Shown here: positions 7,853 through 17,148 of the stretch, in pieces
Numbering within the stretch: the first letter of the stretch is position 1
How the letters are laid out: every line of letters begins with the position of its first letter
Assembly: GCA_043816955.1 (NCBI GenBank)
Contig: JBDRHL010000221.1
Coordinates: 5,406 to 69,405, forward strand
Direction: 5' to 3'
DNA length: 64,000 nucleotides
DNA from: JBDRHL01 sp043816955
GTDB lineage: Bacteria > Planctomycetota > Phycisphaerae > Sedimentisphaerales > CAYZTY01
The notes under the pieces: model-generated
Told to the model about the DNA's origin: nothing
Database searches by the model: none
The model's input: only the letters and a program-made list of their open reading frames with translations
Made by a program: the position numbers and the translations under genes

Positions 7853-9812
7853 TTGGATTATATTGTTAGGTAGCATTTTGGCGCTTATAGCAGCGGCTTA
7901 CGCTACCAGAAAATTCTCAACAAGTGTTGCTGATTTCCTGGCAGCCAATAGGTGTGCCGGTCGTTATCTGCTGGCTGTAGCGGAAGGGCTGACAGCTTAT
8001 GGCGTTATTGGCATAGTCGCTTATTTTGAGATGTATTACAAAGCCGGTTTTGTACCCGTTTGGTGGACGCTCAGTTGCATGCCTGTTAGCCTGATAATAT
8101 CTATAACTGGATGGGTAATTTATCGATTCAGGCAGACAAGGGCTCTCACGCTTGCGCAATTTCTTGAGGTTCGCTACAGCAGAAAGTTCCGTATTTTCGC
8201 CGGCATGGTAGCTTTTTTGTCTGGAATAATAAATTTTGGTATTTACCCCGCTGTTAGCGCACGGTTTTTTATATATTTCTGTGGCTTACCCGATACGGTA
8301 AATATCCTTGGAATAGGATTTCCTACTTTTGCTTCTGTTATGTTAATCCTGCTGGCGGTATCTCTTTATTTTACTTTCGTCGGAGGACAGGTCTCGGTAA
8401 TTGTAACAGATTTTTTACAGGGACTATTCGGCAATATTGTACTGGCAGTAGTGCTTATAGTTGTAATGTTGCAGTTTGATTGGACGAAAGTTGTTACTGC
8501 TTTGGCCACCGCTCCCGAAAATTCTTCTATGCTCCATCCAATGCATACCGGAGATGTAAAGGATTTTAATGTATGGTTCTTTTTGATATGGGCGTTTGCC
8601 GCATTTTATAACTGGATGAGTTGGCAGGGCTGCCAAGCTTACAATTCTTCTGCCAAAAATGCCCACGAGGCAAAAATGGCAAAGATACTTGCCCACTGGC
8701 GCGGACTTATCGTAATGGTTGTTGCGCTTCTTCTGCCTATATGTGCTTATACTATAATGCATCATCCTGAATATGCAATACAAGCAGGCAGGGTAAATGA
8801 CGTACTTTCACGCATAGGAAATATGCAGATCAGAGAACAGATGACTGTGCCTGCAGCAACCGCATTGATGTTGCCAAAGGGGCTGCTTGGTGCGTTTTGT
8901 GCCGTTATCCTAATGGCATTTATTGCTAACACGAATACATATATGCATTCATGGGGAAGCATTTTTGCACAGGATATTGTTTTGCCGATGCTGAAAAAAC
9001 CTCTAACAACAAAACAGCATTTGTGGCTTCTAAGGGGGTCTATTTTCGGGGTAACTGTATTTGTATTCTTTTTCAGCTTACTCTTCAAACAAACTCAATA
9101 CATTTTAATGTTTTTTGCAATAACATCAGCAATTTGGATGGGAGGCTCAGGCTCGGTTATTATCGGAGGATTATATTGGAAAAGGGGTACGACATTAGGT
9201 GCTTATTGTTCTCTTATTGTAGGCTCTGTTCTTGCGGTCGGAGGCATTGTTGCTGAACAACAGTGGCCAAAAATCTACGATGGTGCATCTTTCCCAATTA
9301 ATGGCCAGTATATGTTTTTCATTGCCATAATGTCTTCAATAACAACTTACATTATAGTCTCACTGTGCGATGTAAAAAATAAATTTAATCTTGATCGCAT
9401 GCTTCACCGGGGAAAATATACGTTGGGAGAGGATAGCATTGACGAGGGAGCACCGGAAACAGGCTTAAAAGCTCTCAGGTTTGGTAGTCTCGGGACATTT
9501 GGTGATAAATTTATATATGCCGTACTGTTGATATGGACACTTGGATGGACAGCCATATTCCTTGTGGGAACAGTATATAATTTAACCCATGACGTATCAG
9601 TGGAAGCATGGGCAAAATGGTGGAAATTTTATATATGGCTGATGTTCTGGTGTGGCATTATTGTAACTATATGGTTTTCCATCGGTGGTATACGAGACAT
9701 GAAACAAATGCTTACAAGCCTTATGACAAAAAAGAGCGACGAACATGACGATGGCTCTGTAGTGGACCATCACAACCTTGATGAGGACTTCTCAGAAGAG
9801 AAACTTACGTAA
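7833..9812 (+). CDS. Sodium:solute symporter (SSS) family transporter
   Basis: A 659-residue inner-membrane protein with about 13 hydrophobic segments. SSS features are WIILLGSILALIAAAYATRKFSTSVADFLAANR at the N-terminus, then an EGLTAYGVIGIVAYFEMYYKAG segment and a GGQVSVIVTDFLQGLFG stretch typical of the sodium-site region. The C-terminal tail (about 620-659) is charged and soluble. It likely imports a sugar, sugar acid or small organic acid with sodium and is the only transporter in the operon, so its substrate should feed the downstream enzymes. A second in-frame ATG at 7845 is an equally good start and would reduce the overlap with the SUMF1 gene to 8 bp. Confidence 0.85.
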   Translation: MNVYMIDWIILLGSILALIAAAYATRKFSTSVADFLAANRCAGRYLLAVAEGLTAYGVIGIVAYFEMYYKAGFVPVWWTLSCMPVSLIISITGWVIYRFRQTRALTLAQFLEVRYSRKFRIFAGMVAFLSGIINFGIYPAVSARFFIYFCGLPDTVNILGIGFPTFASVMLILLAVSLYFTFVGGQVSVIVTDFLQGLFGNIVLAVVLIVVMLQFDWTKVVTALATAPENSSMLHPMHTGDVKDFNVWFFLIWAFAAFYNWMSWQGCQAYNSSAKNAHEAKMAKILAHWRGLIVMVVALLLPICAYTIMHHPEYAIQAGRVNDVLSRIGNMQIREQMTVPAATALMLPKGLLGAFCAVILMAFIANTNTYMHSWGSIFAQDIVLPMLKKPLTTKQHLWLLRGSIFGVTVFVFFFSLLFKQTQYILMFFAITSAIWMGGSGSVIIGGLYWKRGTTLGAYCSLIVGSVLAVGGIVAEQQWPKIYDGASFPINGQYMFFIAIMSSITTYIIVSLCDVKNKFNLDRMLHRGKYTLGEDSIDEGAPETGLKALRFGSLGTFGDKFIYAVLLIWTLGWTAIFLVGTVYNLTHDVSVEAWAKWWKFYIWLMFWCGIIVTIWFSIGGIRDMKQMLTSLMTKKSDEHDDGSVVDHHNLDEDFSEEKLT

Positions 9813-9815
9813 ACT

Positions 9816-11345
9816 ATGTGCAATAAAGGTAAATATAAAATCTATATCGCAGGGTTGTATCAGGAAACCAATACATTTTGCCCGGACACAACAGATATGC
9901 GCCTTTTTGAACGAGGCTACTATCTCAAGGCCCACGCAATTGCGGACAGACTAAATGGAACCAATACCGAGATTGGTGGTTTTTATGAATTGTTCAAAGA
10001 TGACCCTTCCGTTGAACTAATCCCGGGCGTCGCTGCATGGGCCGTGGCGTCCGGCAAGATTGAAAATCAAACACTTGAGGAAATATTAGATGATATCGTC
10101 ACTTCCTTAAAAGCTAATCTCCCGGTTGACGGCGTGCTTTGGGCTCTTCATGGCGCGCTGGTTAGCCAAGATAAGGATGACTGTGAAGGTTATATTATTT
10201 CCAAAGTTAAAGAGCTTCTAGGCCAGCAAATCCCCGTTGTATGTACACTTGACTATCATGCAAATGTAACCGCTGAAATGGTTGACGCTGCCGATTGTCT
10301 TGTCGGCTACAGAACATATCCGCATACTGATTTTCAGCAAACCGGGCAAAAAGCCGCACAAGTGCTGTATTCGCTGATAACCGGTAAGACCAGATATAGC
10401 AAGCTCTTCGAGGTGTTGCCCCTTATTCTGCCGGTGGAAAACACCGAAACCCAAAGCGGCCCCCTTGCTTCGATAATCCAGAAATTAAATCAGCTGGATC
10501 AAGATAAAGATATTATCTCTGCATCATTTTTCTGTCCTCATCCATGGCTGGATATTTACGATTATCATCTTTCGTTGCTGGTTTATTACAAAAGTCAGAG
10601 CGCAACTAAGTATAAAGAATTTGCCGCAGAAACGATGAAACAGATCTGGTGTAACAGGGAAGAGTTTTTCGTACATTATCCCAGCATAGATGATCTTCTA
10701 TGCACAATTGATTCCTATAAAAAACCTATTATACTTGTCGATTCAGGCGATGTTACCAGTGCCGGGGGTGCCGGGGACAGTACCGAAATTTTACGAGCGT
10801 TAATCAGTAAAAACTCGAACCTAAATTCAATCCTCACTATCGTTGATCCCTTGACTGTCCAGCGTGCCATTGAAATCGGTGAAGGAAATAAGGAGCAGTT
10901 TTCTGTTGGTGGAAAAGCCGGGTTTAAATACAATAGTAGAATTCCCTTGGTTGCACAGGTCATAAAGATATCTGATAGTCCGGTCAAGGTCAAAGGCGCA
11001 TCTTTTTCAGGATTGAGCCTCAATATGGGTAGGCGTGTTCTTCTCGAAATAGCCCCTAAAATCAGCATTATAGTCTCTGAGTATACATCCTTGATACATG
11101 ACGCTGAAATTGTAAGAAGCATGGGATTAAAACCTGAACAAGCGGATGTTATTGTGCAGAAATCACATAAGCTTTTCAGGGCATCATATAAGGATATTGC
11201 TAAATCTATAGTGATTCTCGATACCCCAGGTTTTACAGACATGAATTTGAAGAGACTGCCATATAAGAAAGTTCAAAGACCAATTTACCCACTGGATGAT
11301 TTCTGTGAGTGTCCACAGGAAAGGATTTTGACGCATGATAATTGA
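9816..11345 (+). CDS. M81 family metallopeptidase-like protein (MlrC/DUF1485)
   Basis: The 509-residue protein matches the M81/MlrC (microcystinase LR-C-like) family. Near the N-terminus is AGLYQETNTFCP, then a LWALHGALV segment, LDYHANV and GYRTYPHTD (probable metal ligands), and a C-terminal domain with DSGDVTSAGGAGDST. Despite the family name, relatives cluster with catabolic genes and probably act on small amide, lactone or sugar-acid substrates. The gene starts 3 bp after the symporter and overlaps the next gene by 11 bp, so it belongs to the same transcript. No ribosome-binding site is obvious, consistent with coupling. The substrate is unknown. Confidence 0.8.
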   Translation: MCNKGKYKIYIAGLYQETNTFCPDTTDMRLFERGYYLKAHAIADRLNGTNTEIGGFYELFKDDPSVELIPGVAAWAVASGKIENQTLEEILDDIVTSLKANLPVDGVLWALHGALVSQDKDDCEGYIISKVKELLGQQIPVVCTLDYHANVTAEMVDAADCLVGYRTYPHTDFQQTGQKAAQVLYSLITGKTRYSKLFEVLPLILPVENTETQSGPLASIIQKLNQLDQDKDIISASFFCPHPWLDIYDYHLSLLVYYKSQSATKYKEFAAETMKQIWCNREEFFVHYPSIDDLLCTIDSYKKPIILVDSGDVTSAGGAGDSTEILRALISKNSNLNSILTIVDPLTVQRAIEIGEGNKEQFSVGGKAGFKYNSRIPLVAQVIKISDSPVKVKGASFSGLSLNMGRRVLLEIAPKISIIVSEYTSLIHDAEIVRSMGLKPEQADVIVQKSHKLFRASYKDIAKSIVILDTPGFTDMNLKRLPYKKVQRPIYPLDDFCECPQERILTHDN

Positions 11346-12258
11346 TCGATTTAATAAAAGCAAAATAGGCTTTGTTGGTCTTGGTAACATGGGTAGCGGT
11401 ATTGCACGAAATATCGCAAGAGCAGGATTGGATATTATGGTATATGATAGCAATTCCGATATACGTGATAAATTCGCTGAGATATATAAAGTTGCTAAAA
11501 ATTTCGAGCAGCTATTCAATTTTTCAGATTTACTGATGCTTTCTTTACCTGGTTCACCTGAAGTTGAAAATGTTGTTGCTGAATTCATGAAAACAGATGT
11601 AAGAGGGAAAGTTGTTATTGACTTGAGCACAAGCGATCCCTATTCTTCTATCGAATTACATAAAAAAATGCAGCAGGCAGGAGGACATTTTATGGATGCT
11701 CCGCTTAGCGGTGGTCCCCGAAACGCTGCCGAGGGAACATTGAATACTATGGTTGGCGGCGAAAGAGAACTATACGAAGAGCTGCTTGGCTTATTCAAAA
11801 CATTTGCTCGCGATACGTTTTATGTCGGACAGCCAGGTTCAGGAAATACAATCAAACTGGCATCAAACTATATTTCTATTCTATATATAAATCTTTATGC
11901 CGAGATTATACCATTTGTTGAAAAAATGGGTGTCGACCCGAATGAACTTTTCAAGGTCGTTTCTGTTAGCGGTGCGAACAGCCCTATATTCCAATTGGTC
12001 GCGCCAAAAATAATCAACCAGAAACATGATATGTCCTTTCGAATGTCTCTTGGCATTAAAGATTTAAGTTACATAAAAAAACTTTTCGATCAAACAAGAG
12101 CCCATTCGGCCATGCTTGATGGAGCATTATCAATGTTCGAAGATGCGATTAACCAGGGAATTGATCAGGAAGATATATCCGCAATTGTAAAAGTGGTTAG
12201 GAATTCTGTTAAGACACCAAAACAGCATGCTAAGATGTTAAAGGAGAGAACGAATTGA
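11335..12258 (+). CDS. 3-hydroxyisobutyrate dehydrogenase family NAD(P)-dependent oxidoreductase
   Basis: This 307-residue protein begins with a Rossmann fold, IGFVGLGNMGSGIARNIARAG (G-x-G-x-x-G). It carries the substrate-binding MDAPLSGGPRNAAEGTL signature and a catalytic-lysine region GNTIKLASNYI, followed by the all-helical C-terminal domain. The family reduces or oxidises beta-hydroxyacids such as tartronate semialdehyde, 3-hydroxyisobutyrate or sulfolactaldehyde. The ATG lies inside the end of the M81 gene, with aggaaagg about 10 nt upstream as ribosome-binding site. In this operon it probably handles a sugar-acid-derived semialdehyde (inference). Confidence 0.85.
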   Translation: MIIDRFNKSKIGFVGLGNMGSGIARNIARAGLDIMVYDSNSDIRDKFAEIYKVAKNFEQLFNFSDLLMLSLPGSPEVENVVAEFMKTDVRGKVVIDLSTSDPYSSIELHKKMQQAGGHFMDAPLSGGPRNAAEGTLNTMVGGERELYEELLGLFKTFARDTFYVGQPGSGNTIKLASNYISILYINLYAEIIPFVEKMGVDPNELFKVVSVSGANSPIFQLVAPKIINQKHDMSFRMSLGIKDLSYIKKLFDQTRAHSAMLDGALSMFEDAINQGIDQEDISAIVKVVRNSVKTPKQHAKMLKERTN

Positions 12259-14075
12259 AAAGGTCAAATGCCAACAAATATATTGTCTCGATATTGATAC
12301 TATTTATGTTTGTATCAGCGAAAGCTAACTGGCCGTTGCCGAAAAAAAAAGTAATAGAATACGGCCATGGTTCGCCTGATGAGAACACTCTCGCAAAAAA
12401 CATACGAGAAATGGAGAAACGTCCGTTTGATGGTATAATTTTTCGGCTCAATGGCTACCTAAAAGCTTTTGACCATGAAAACAGGTGGGATGCCAATGAT
12501 ATAGCAAGGCGTTGCCAAACCTTGAAGAGCATTAAATGGGAAAAATTTACAGACAATTTTATGGTGCTCCGTGTTGCATCTGAGATGGATTGGTACAATG
12601 ATAAACACTGGGATAATATAACGCACAACATAACACTTTTCACAAAAGCCGTTGTTGCCGGCCGCTGTAAAGGCATTTGTCTTGATCCCGAGCCTTATGG
12701 CCATTCACCCTGGGCCTATGATGCTGAAAATCATATAGCCACCCACCGCAACAGCAAGACTTATCAGGAATATTGCAAACAGGTCCGCAAGCGTGGCTTT
12801 GAGTATATGCAGGCCATTCAATTAGTGAAACCTGACATTTGTATCCTTACTTTTTTTCAACTTAGCGAATATTACAAAACGCTCAGCGATTCGGCACATA
12901 CTGCGGCTACGACAGACAACGACCTTGAAAAACATTACTATGCGATGATGTACGCATTTCTTAACGGTATGCTTGATGCCGCTGGTCCTGGTGTGACGTT
13001 CATAGATGGTAATGAGAACGCCTACTATTATACCAAAAGTTCCGAATTTGATCGGATTTATGTCAATATAAAACAGCGTTACCGCTATCTGATTGCTCCA
13101 GAAAATCGCGATAAGTATAATGCGCAGATGCAGGTCGGTTCAGGATTATTCACGGATCTATATTTTTCTACATACCGCTGGCCAGCCGATGCAATAGGTT
13201 CATTCCTTACGCCTCAACAGCAGCTTAAGTTTTTTGAGCAGTTACTGTATTATGCACTCGATACCGCGGATGAATATGTATGGGTGTACAGTGAAGAAAT
13301 TGACTGGTGGACAAATAAAAATGTTCCGGCAGGTGCTTACGACGTGATAAGTTCAGTTAAGGACAAAATAGCAAACCTCCAGAAGCTTGGTTTCAACATG
13401 GATAAGGTTATTGCCGACGCAAAGGAACGTCAGCAAGAGGTGCTTTTCGGCGATGTTGCACCGAGAAATACACAAATACACAAGGTCAGTGATGTTGTTC
13501 CTCTTATAGATGGAAACATTATTGATGATGTTTTCTGGCAGCAGATTCAGCCGTTAGAACCTTTCGTGCCTATCAATCGAATGATGAAAGAAAAGACCAC
13601 ATATCAGACTGAAGCGAAACTCGCCTGGGATGATAACTTTTTATACGTGGCAATGAAATGTATTGAGCCGAATATCAAAAGAATAGGCATAGTTGGTAAT
13701 GGGCACGATGGCGGGATCTGGGGCGGTGATGTTGTTGAGTTTTACATTTGCCCAGGCCTGGCAGATAAGCCAATATATCATTTTGCCTTGAACCCAGCCA
13801 ATGTACAGTGGGATGCTATAACCGAAAAGGATGAAGAAGTGCTGTCCTGGAACGCTGACTGGCAAAGCGGTGTTAAAATTAATTTGGACAATTGGACTGT
13901 TGAAATGGCAATTCCATGGAATGCTATTGGAGGCATCCCAAAACATGGAGAACACCGTAAGGGTAATTTGACGCGTCAAAGAGATCCAAGGCCTAAAGAG
14001 CTTAGCTCATGGACACCGCTGCAACGCTACTTTAATGAATCGCAAAATTATGGTAAGTGGTTATTTTGTAAGTAA
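12255..14075 (+). CDS. Exported glycosidase-like protein with C-terminal CBM9-like domain
   Basis: A 606-residue protein with a likely signal peptide: KRSNANKYIVSILILFMFVSAKA has a basic start, hydrophobic core and A-x-A end. Residues about 25-410 form a domain of unknown family that looks barrel-like (FDGIIFRLNGY, CKGICLDPEPYG, TFIDGNENAYYY). Residues about 415-606 resemble a CBM9/DOMON-type carbohydrate-binding domain (IDGNIIDDVFWQQ, AKLAWDDNFLYVAMKC, GGDVVEFYICPG, MAIPWNAIGG). The start is TTG at 12255, overlapping the previous stop as TTGA, with a strong aaggagag 6 nt upstream. It probably acts on or holds a polysaccharide outside the cytoplasm. Confidence 0.6.
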   Translation: MKRSNANKYIVSILILFMFVSAKANWPLPKKKVIEYGHGSPDENTLAKNIREMEKRPFDGIIFRLNGYLKAFDHENRWDANDIARRCQTLKSIKWEKFTDNFMVLRVASEMDWYNDKHWDNITHNITLFTKAVVAGRCKGICLDPEPYGHSPWAYDAENHIATHRNSKTYQEYCKQVRKRGFEYMQAIQLVKPDICILTFFQLSEYYKTLSDSAHTAATTDNDLEKHYYAMMYAFLNGMLDAAGPGVTFIDGNENAYYYTKSSEFDRIYVNIKQRYRYLIAPENRDKYNAQMQVGSGLFTDLYFSTYRWPADAIGSFLTPQQQLKFFEQLLYYALDTADEYVWVYSEEIDWWTNKNVPAGAYDVISSVKDKIANLQKLGFNMDKVIADAKERQQEVLFGDVAPRNTQIHKVSDVVPLIDGNIIDDVFWQQIQPLEPFVPINRMMKEKTTYQTEAKLAWDDNFLYVAMKCIEPNIKRIGIVGNGHDGGIWGGDVVEFYICPGLADKPIYHFALNPANVQWDAITEKDEEVLSWNADWQSGVKINLDNWTVEMAIPWNAIGGIPKHGEHRKGNLTRQRDPRPKELSSWTPLQRYFNESQNYGKWLFCK

Positions 14076-14105
14076 TGGAACAAATTTGTTGGATAAATAA
14101 TTAGA

Positions 14106-15359
14106 ATGGAGACAAAACTGGCAATTAACGGCGGCAGAGCGGTTATACAAACTGCTTTGCCTACTATCAAAAACCGGTCGGGAAGACTGATCGGTGACGA
14201 AGAGCTAAGACTGGTCAGCGAGGTCATCAAAAGTGGTAATCTTGCCTACATCTATGGCGATAAAGTCAATAAATTTGAACGGCGATTTGCGGATATACTT
14301 GGCGTAAAAAACGCTGTAGCTGTCAGCAGCGGAACTGCTGCATTACATACTGCTATGATTTATCTCAATCCCAATCCAGGTGATGAGATTCTTGTTTCAC
14401 CTGTTACAGATATGGGTTCGGTTATTCCCATTCTATATCAACAAGCCGTTCCTGTTTTTGTAGATATTGATCCTTTAACTCAAAACATGGACCCTCGTTA
14501 CATAGAAGACAATATTTCGCCGCGGACAAAGGGCATAATCGTAACACACATCTATGGCAGTCCTGCGGATATGGACTCTATTATGGAAATAGCTGACAGG
14601 CACAATCTTTTTGTAATTGAGGATTGTGCCCAAGCACATATGACAGAATACTGCGGCAAACTGGTTGGTACTTTAGGACACATCGGTTGTTTCAGTTTTC
14701 AGCAAAGCAAGCACATTACTACAGGTGACGGCGGCATAGTTATTTCAAACGAAGATAATAGATTCGAACGCGGTTTACGCCAATGTTTCGATAAGGGCTG
14801 GCCGAGGCATAAGCCAGGAAGGGATCACTATTTCCTGGCCCCTAATTATCATATGACCGAATTACAAGCTGCTGTAGGATTAGCCCAGATTGAAAAATAT
14901 AATATTTCGATCGATGCCAGACGTCGCTCTGCTGCAATGCTGGATACCCTCCTTGCCAGCGAGGATATTATAACTCCTGTAGCAACGCTGCCGAATTGTA
15001 AACAAACCTATTTCTACTATTGTTTTACAGTTGACTTACCTCGCCTCAAGGTCGAAGGACAGGAAATAGCTGATGCACTCACAGCCGAAGGATTGTATAC
15101 TGAACTGGGTTATCCGGGCCCTATCCCTCTTTATTTGTATCCAGTTATAAAGGACAAACAGACTTTTGGCAGTTCCGCCTGGCCGTTTAATTCGCCAAAC
15201 GCCAGAAAGATATGGAATTATGAACAGGGATTATGTCCTTTGGCCGAGAAGGCCTGTAAGGAAACGATTGTTGTACCCTGGAACGAAGGCTTGAAAGATA
15301 AAGATGTGGAGTTGATTGCCAGGGCAATCATTAAGATTATTGATAACTATAAAAATTAG
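14106..15359 (+). CDS. DegT/DnrJ/EryC1/StrS family PLP-dependent aminotransferase
   Basis: The 417-residue protein has the fold-type-I aminotransferase landmarks of the DegT group: AVSSGTAALHTAM (phosphate binding), VTHIYGSPADMDSI, VIEDCAQAHMTEYCG, and FSFQQSKHITTGDGGIV with the PLP lysine in SKH. The family usually aminates keto-sugars in nucleotide-sugar pathways, but relatives without sugar-nucleotide genes also occur in catabolic clusters. Here it is followed 26 bp later by a DapA-like aldolase and a split transketolase, which hints at carbon-chain rearrangement of an amino- or keto-sugar rather than cell-surface glycan synthesis (inference). Confidence 0.85.
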   Translation: METKLAINGGRAVIQTALPTIKNRSGRLIGDEELRLVSEVIKSGNLAYIYGDKVNKFERRFADILGVKNAVAVSSGTAALHTAMIYLNPNPGDEILVSPVTDMGSVIPILYQQAVPVFVDIDPLTQNMDPRYIEDNISPRTKGIIVTHIYGSPADMDSIMEIADRHNLFVIEDCAQAHMTEYCGKLVGTLGHIGCFSFQQSKHITTGDGGIVISNEDNRFERGLRQCFDKGWPRHKPGRDHYFLAPNYHMTELQAAVGLAQIEKYNISIDARRRSAAMLDTLLASEDIITPVATLPNCKQTYFYYCFTVDLPRLKVEGQEIADALTAEGLYTELGYPGPIPLYLYPVIKDKQTFGSSAWPFNSPNARKIWNYEQGLCPLAEKACKETIVVPWNEGLKDKDVELIARAIIKIIDNYKN

Positions 15360-15385
15360 AATTGTTTAGAAAGGCTGCGTTGAAA

Positions 15386-16285
15386 ATGGAAAAAGGAATC
15401 GTAGTAGCATTAATTACCCCCCTTACTGAGGATGAAAACATTGACATACCAAGTCTTGGAGGGTTGTTGGAATGGGTATTGAGCCATGATATTAAGGGCT
15501 TGTTTGTAGCTGGTACAATCGGAGAAGGACCAGCACTGCGGGACAGACAGCGGTATACGCTCTTTTGTGAAACTGTGAAATATACTAAAGGCCGTGTGCC
15601 CGTTCTGGCAAATGTTTCAGATATGAGTACTCAACGTGTTATCGACCAGGTTAAATTAGCTGTCAAAGCCGGCGCAGATGCAGTGGTAACTACTCCAAGA
15701 TTTGGTTTCCCCCCAAGGACTTCATGTGAAAGCTTTAGACATGTAAAAGCTATTGCATCATATTCTTCTGTGCCTGTGTGGTTCTACGAAAATCCATCCA
15801 CTACGCCGGTAACCAACAGCTTTCAGACGATCTGCCAGATACTCGATCTGGAAAATGTAACGGGACTTAAATACAGTGGTCCAAGTAGAGAGGTTTTTAA
15901 GACATTTGTTACTGAACTAGCTGAAAGCGTACCTGTAATGACAGGAAATGTTTTTGATATAACATATGCTGCATCAATCGGAGCAACCGGAGCTATTTCG
16001 GGGATAGGCAGCCTGGCCCCCGGCCTCTGTATTAAAGCCTTCGAAACAGGCCGTACCGGCACACCAGAAGAAGCACAAAAAATCCAGGATGCCATAGAAT
16101 CCTTGTATTCAATTTATGGCGGCAAAGGATGGCCATTATGGCCCACTGCACAGAAGCACGTCCTGATGAAGCGGGGTATAATAAAAACTAATTTTTCGAC
16201 CGCTCCGTTTTTAAGGCTTACAGCCGAAGAGGAAACAAAAATTGACCTGGCCATGGAAAATATTGATCCGGAACTCTCGAGTTAA
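15386..16285 (+). CDS. Dihydrodipicolinate synthase/N-acetylneuraminate lyase family aldolase
   Basis: About 299 residues, a class I pyruvate-type aldolase. It shows VVALITPLTEDENID at the start, a GTIGEGP loop where most relatives have GTTGE, VWFYENPST with the catalytic tyrosine, and VTGLKYSG with the Schiff-base lysine. The frame extends up to a TTG at 15362; the ATG at 15386 matches the family start, and TTG at 15380 lies 5 nt after gaaagg, so the exact start is unsure. Members cleave or form 2-keto-3-deoxy sugar acids, which fits a sugar-acid breakdown operon. Not necessarily DapA. Confidence 0.8.
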   Translation: MEKGIVVALITPLTEDENIDIPSLGGLLEWVLSHDIKGLFVAGTIGEGPALRDRQRYTLFCETVKYTKGRVPVLANVSDMSTQRVIDQVKLAVKAGADAVVTTPRFGFPPRTSCESFRHVKAIASYSSVPVWFYENPSTTPVTNSFQTICQILDLENVTGLKYSGPSREVFKTFVTELAESVPVMTGNVFDITYAASIGATGAISGIGSLAPGLCIKAFETGRTGTPEEAQKIQDAIESLYSIYGGKGWPLWPTAQKHVLMKRGIIKTNFSTAPFLRLTAEEETKIDLAMENIDPELSS

Positions 16286-16311
16286 TTAAATTTTTATAGT
16301 GAACGTTCTCA

Positions 16312-17148
16312 ATGAATATTTCAGAAAAACAAGCTTCTCTTGCTGAATTAGCAATTGAATTGCGAAAATTGACCTTGAAAAGTATTTACAAGGCTGGAAG
16401 CGGGCATTGTGGAGGTGCTCTTTCTGCTGTTGAAATTCTCACCGTATTGTATTTTGACAAGTTAAACATTGACCCATCCAATCCCTGCTGGGAAGATCGC
16501 GATAGGTTTATTGCCTCAAAGGGGCACTGCGCCCCGGCACTTTATGCATCCCTGGCCAAAAGAGGTTTCTTCCCGGAAGATGAGCTGCATTGTTTAAGAA
16601 AAATTGGACACTTTCTCCAGGGCCATCCGGACATGAAGAAAGTACCAGGTGTGGATATGTCAACCGGTTCGCTTGGGTTGGGCTTATCTGTCGGAATCGG
16701 GATGGCACTTGCAGCTAAACTAGACAAGAAAGAATATTATACTTATGTACTTCTCGGATGTGGTGAACATCAGGAAGGCCAGGTTTGGGAGGCCGCTATG
16801 ACGGGGGCAAAATATAAACTTTCTAACCTCATAGCCATCGTCGATTACAACGGTGTTCAGTTAGACGGCTTGAACGAAGAGATCATGCCTTTGGGAGATC
16901 TGCAGGCCAAGTGGCAGGCATTCGGCTGGAAAACAATTGCAATTGATGGCCATAACATAACACAGATATCAAATGCAATAGACCAGGTTAAGGTTGCTGA
17001 AGATGGCCCATGGGTAATACTTGCCAATACCGTAAAGGGAAAAGGAATTGATTTTATGGAGGGCAAACATGAATGGCACGGAAAAGCTATGAGTCTTGAA
17101 GATTATGTCAATGCAATGTCGCAGCTTGGAGAAATAGTTGATGCGTAG
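16312..17148 (+). CDS. Transketolase, N-terminal (thiamine-diphosphate-binding) subunit
   Basis: At 278 residues this is only the N-terminal half of transketolase. It has SIYKAGSGHCGGALSAVEIL, DRFIASKGHCAPALYASLA, GHPDMKKVPGVDMSTGSLG, and the ThDP motif GCGEHQEGQVWEAAM followed by VDYNGVQLDG. The partner half is the next gene, overlapping by 8 bp, so the two subunits are made together. Split transketolases are common in sugar catabolic clusters and may act on unusual ketoses or deoxy-sugars rather than in the pentose phosphate pathway. Confidence 0.9.
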   Translation: MNISEKQASLAELAIELRKLTLKSIYKAGSGHCGGALSAVEILTVLYFDKLNIDPSNPCWEDRDRFIASKGHCAPALYASLAKRGFFPEDELHCLRKIGHFLQGHPDMKKVPGVDMSTGSLGLGLSVGIGMALAAKLDKKEYYTYVLLGCGEHQEGQVWEAAMTGAKYKLSNLIAIVDYNGVQLDGLNEEIMPLGDLQAKWQAFGWKTIAIDGHNITQISNAIDQVKVAEDGPWVILANTVKGKGIDFMEGKHEWHGKAMSLEDYVNAMSQLGEIVDA

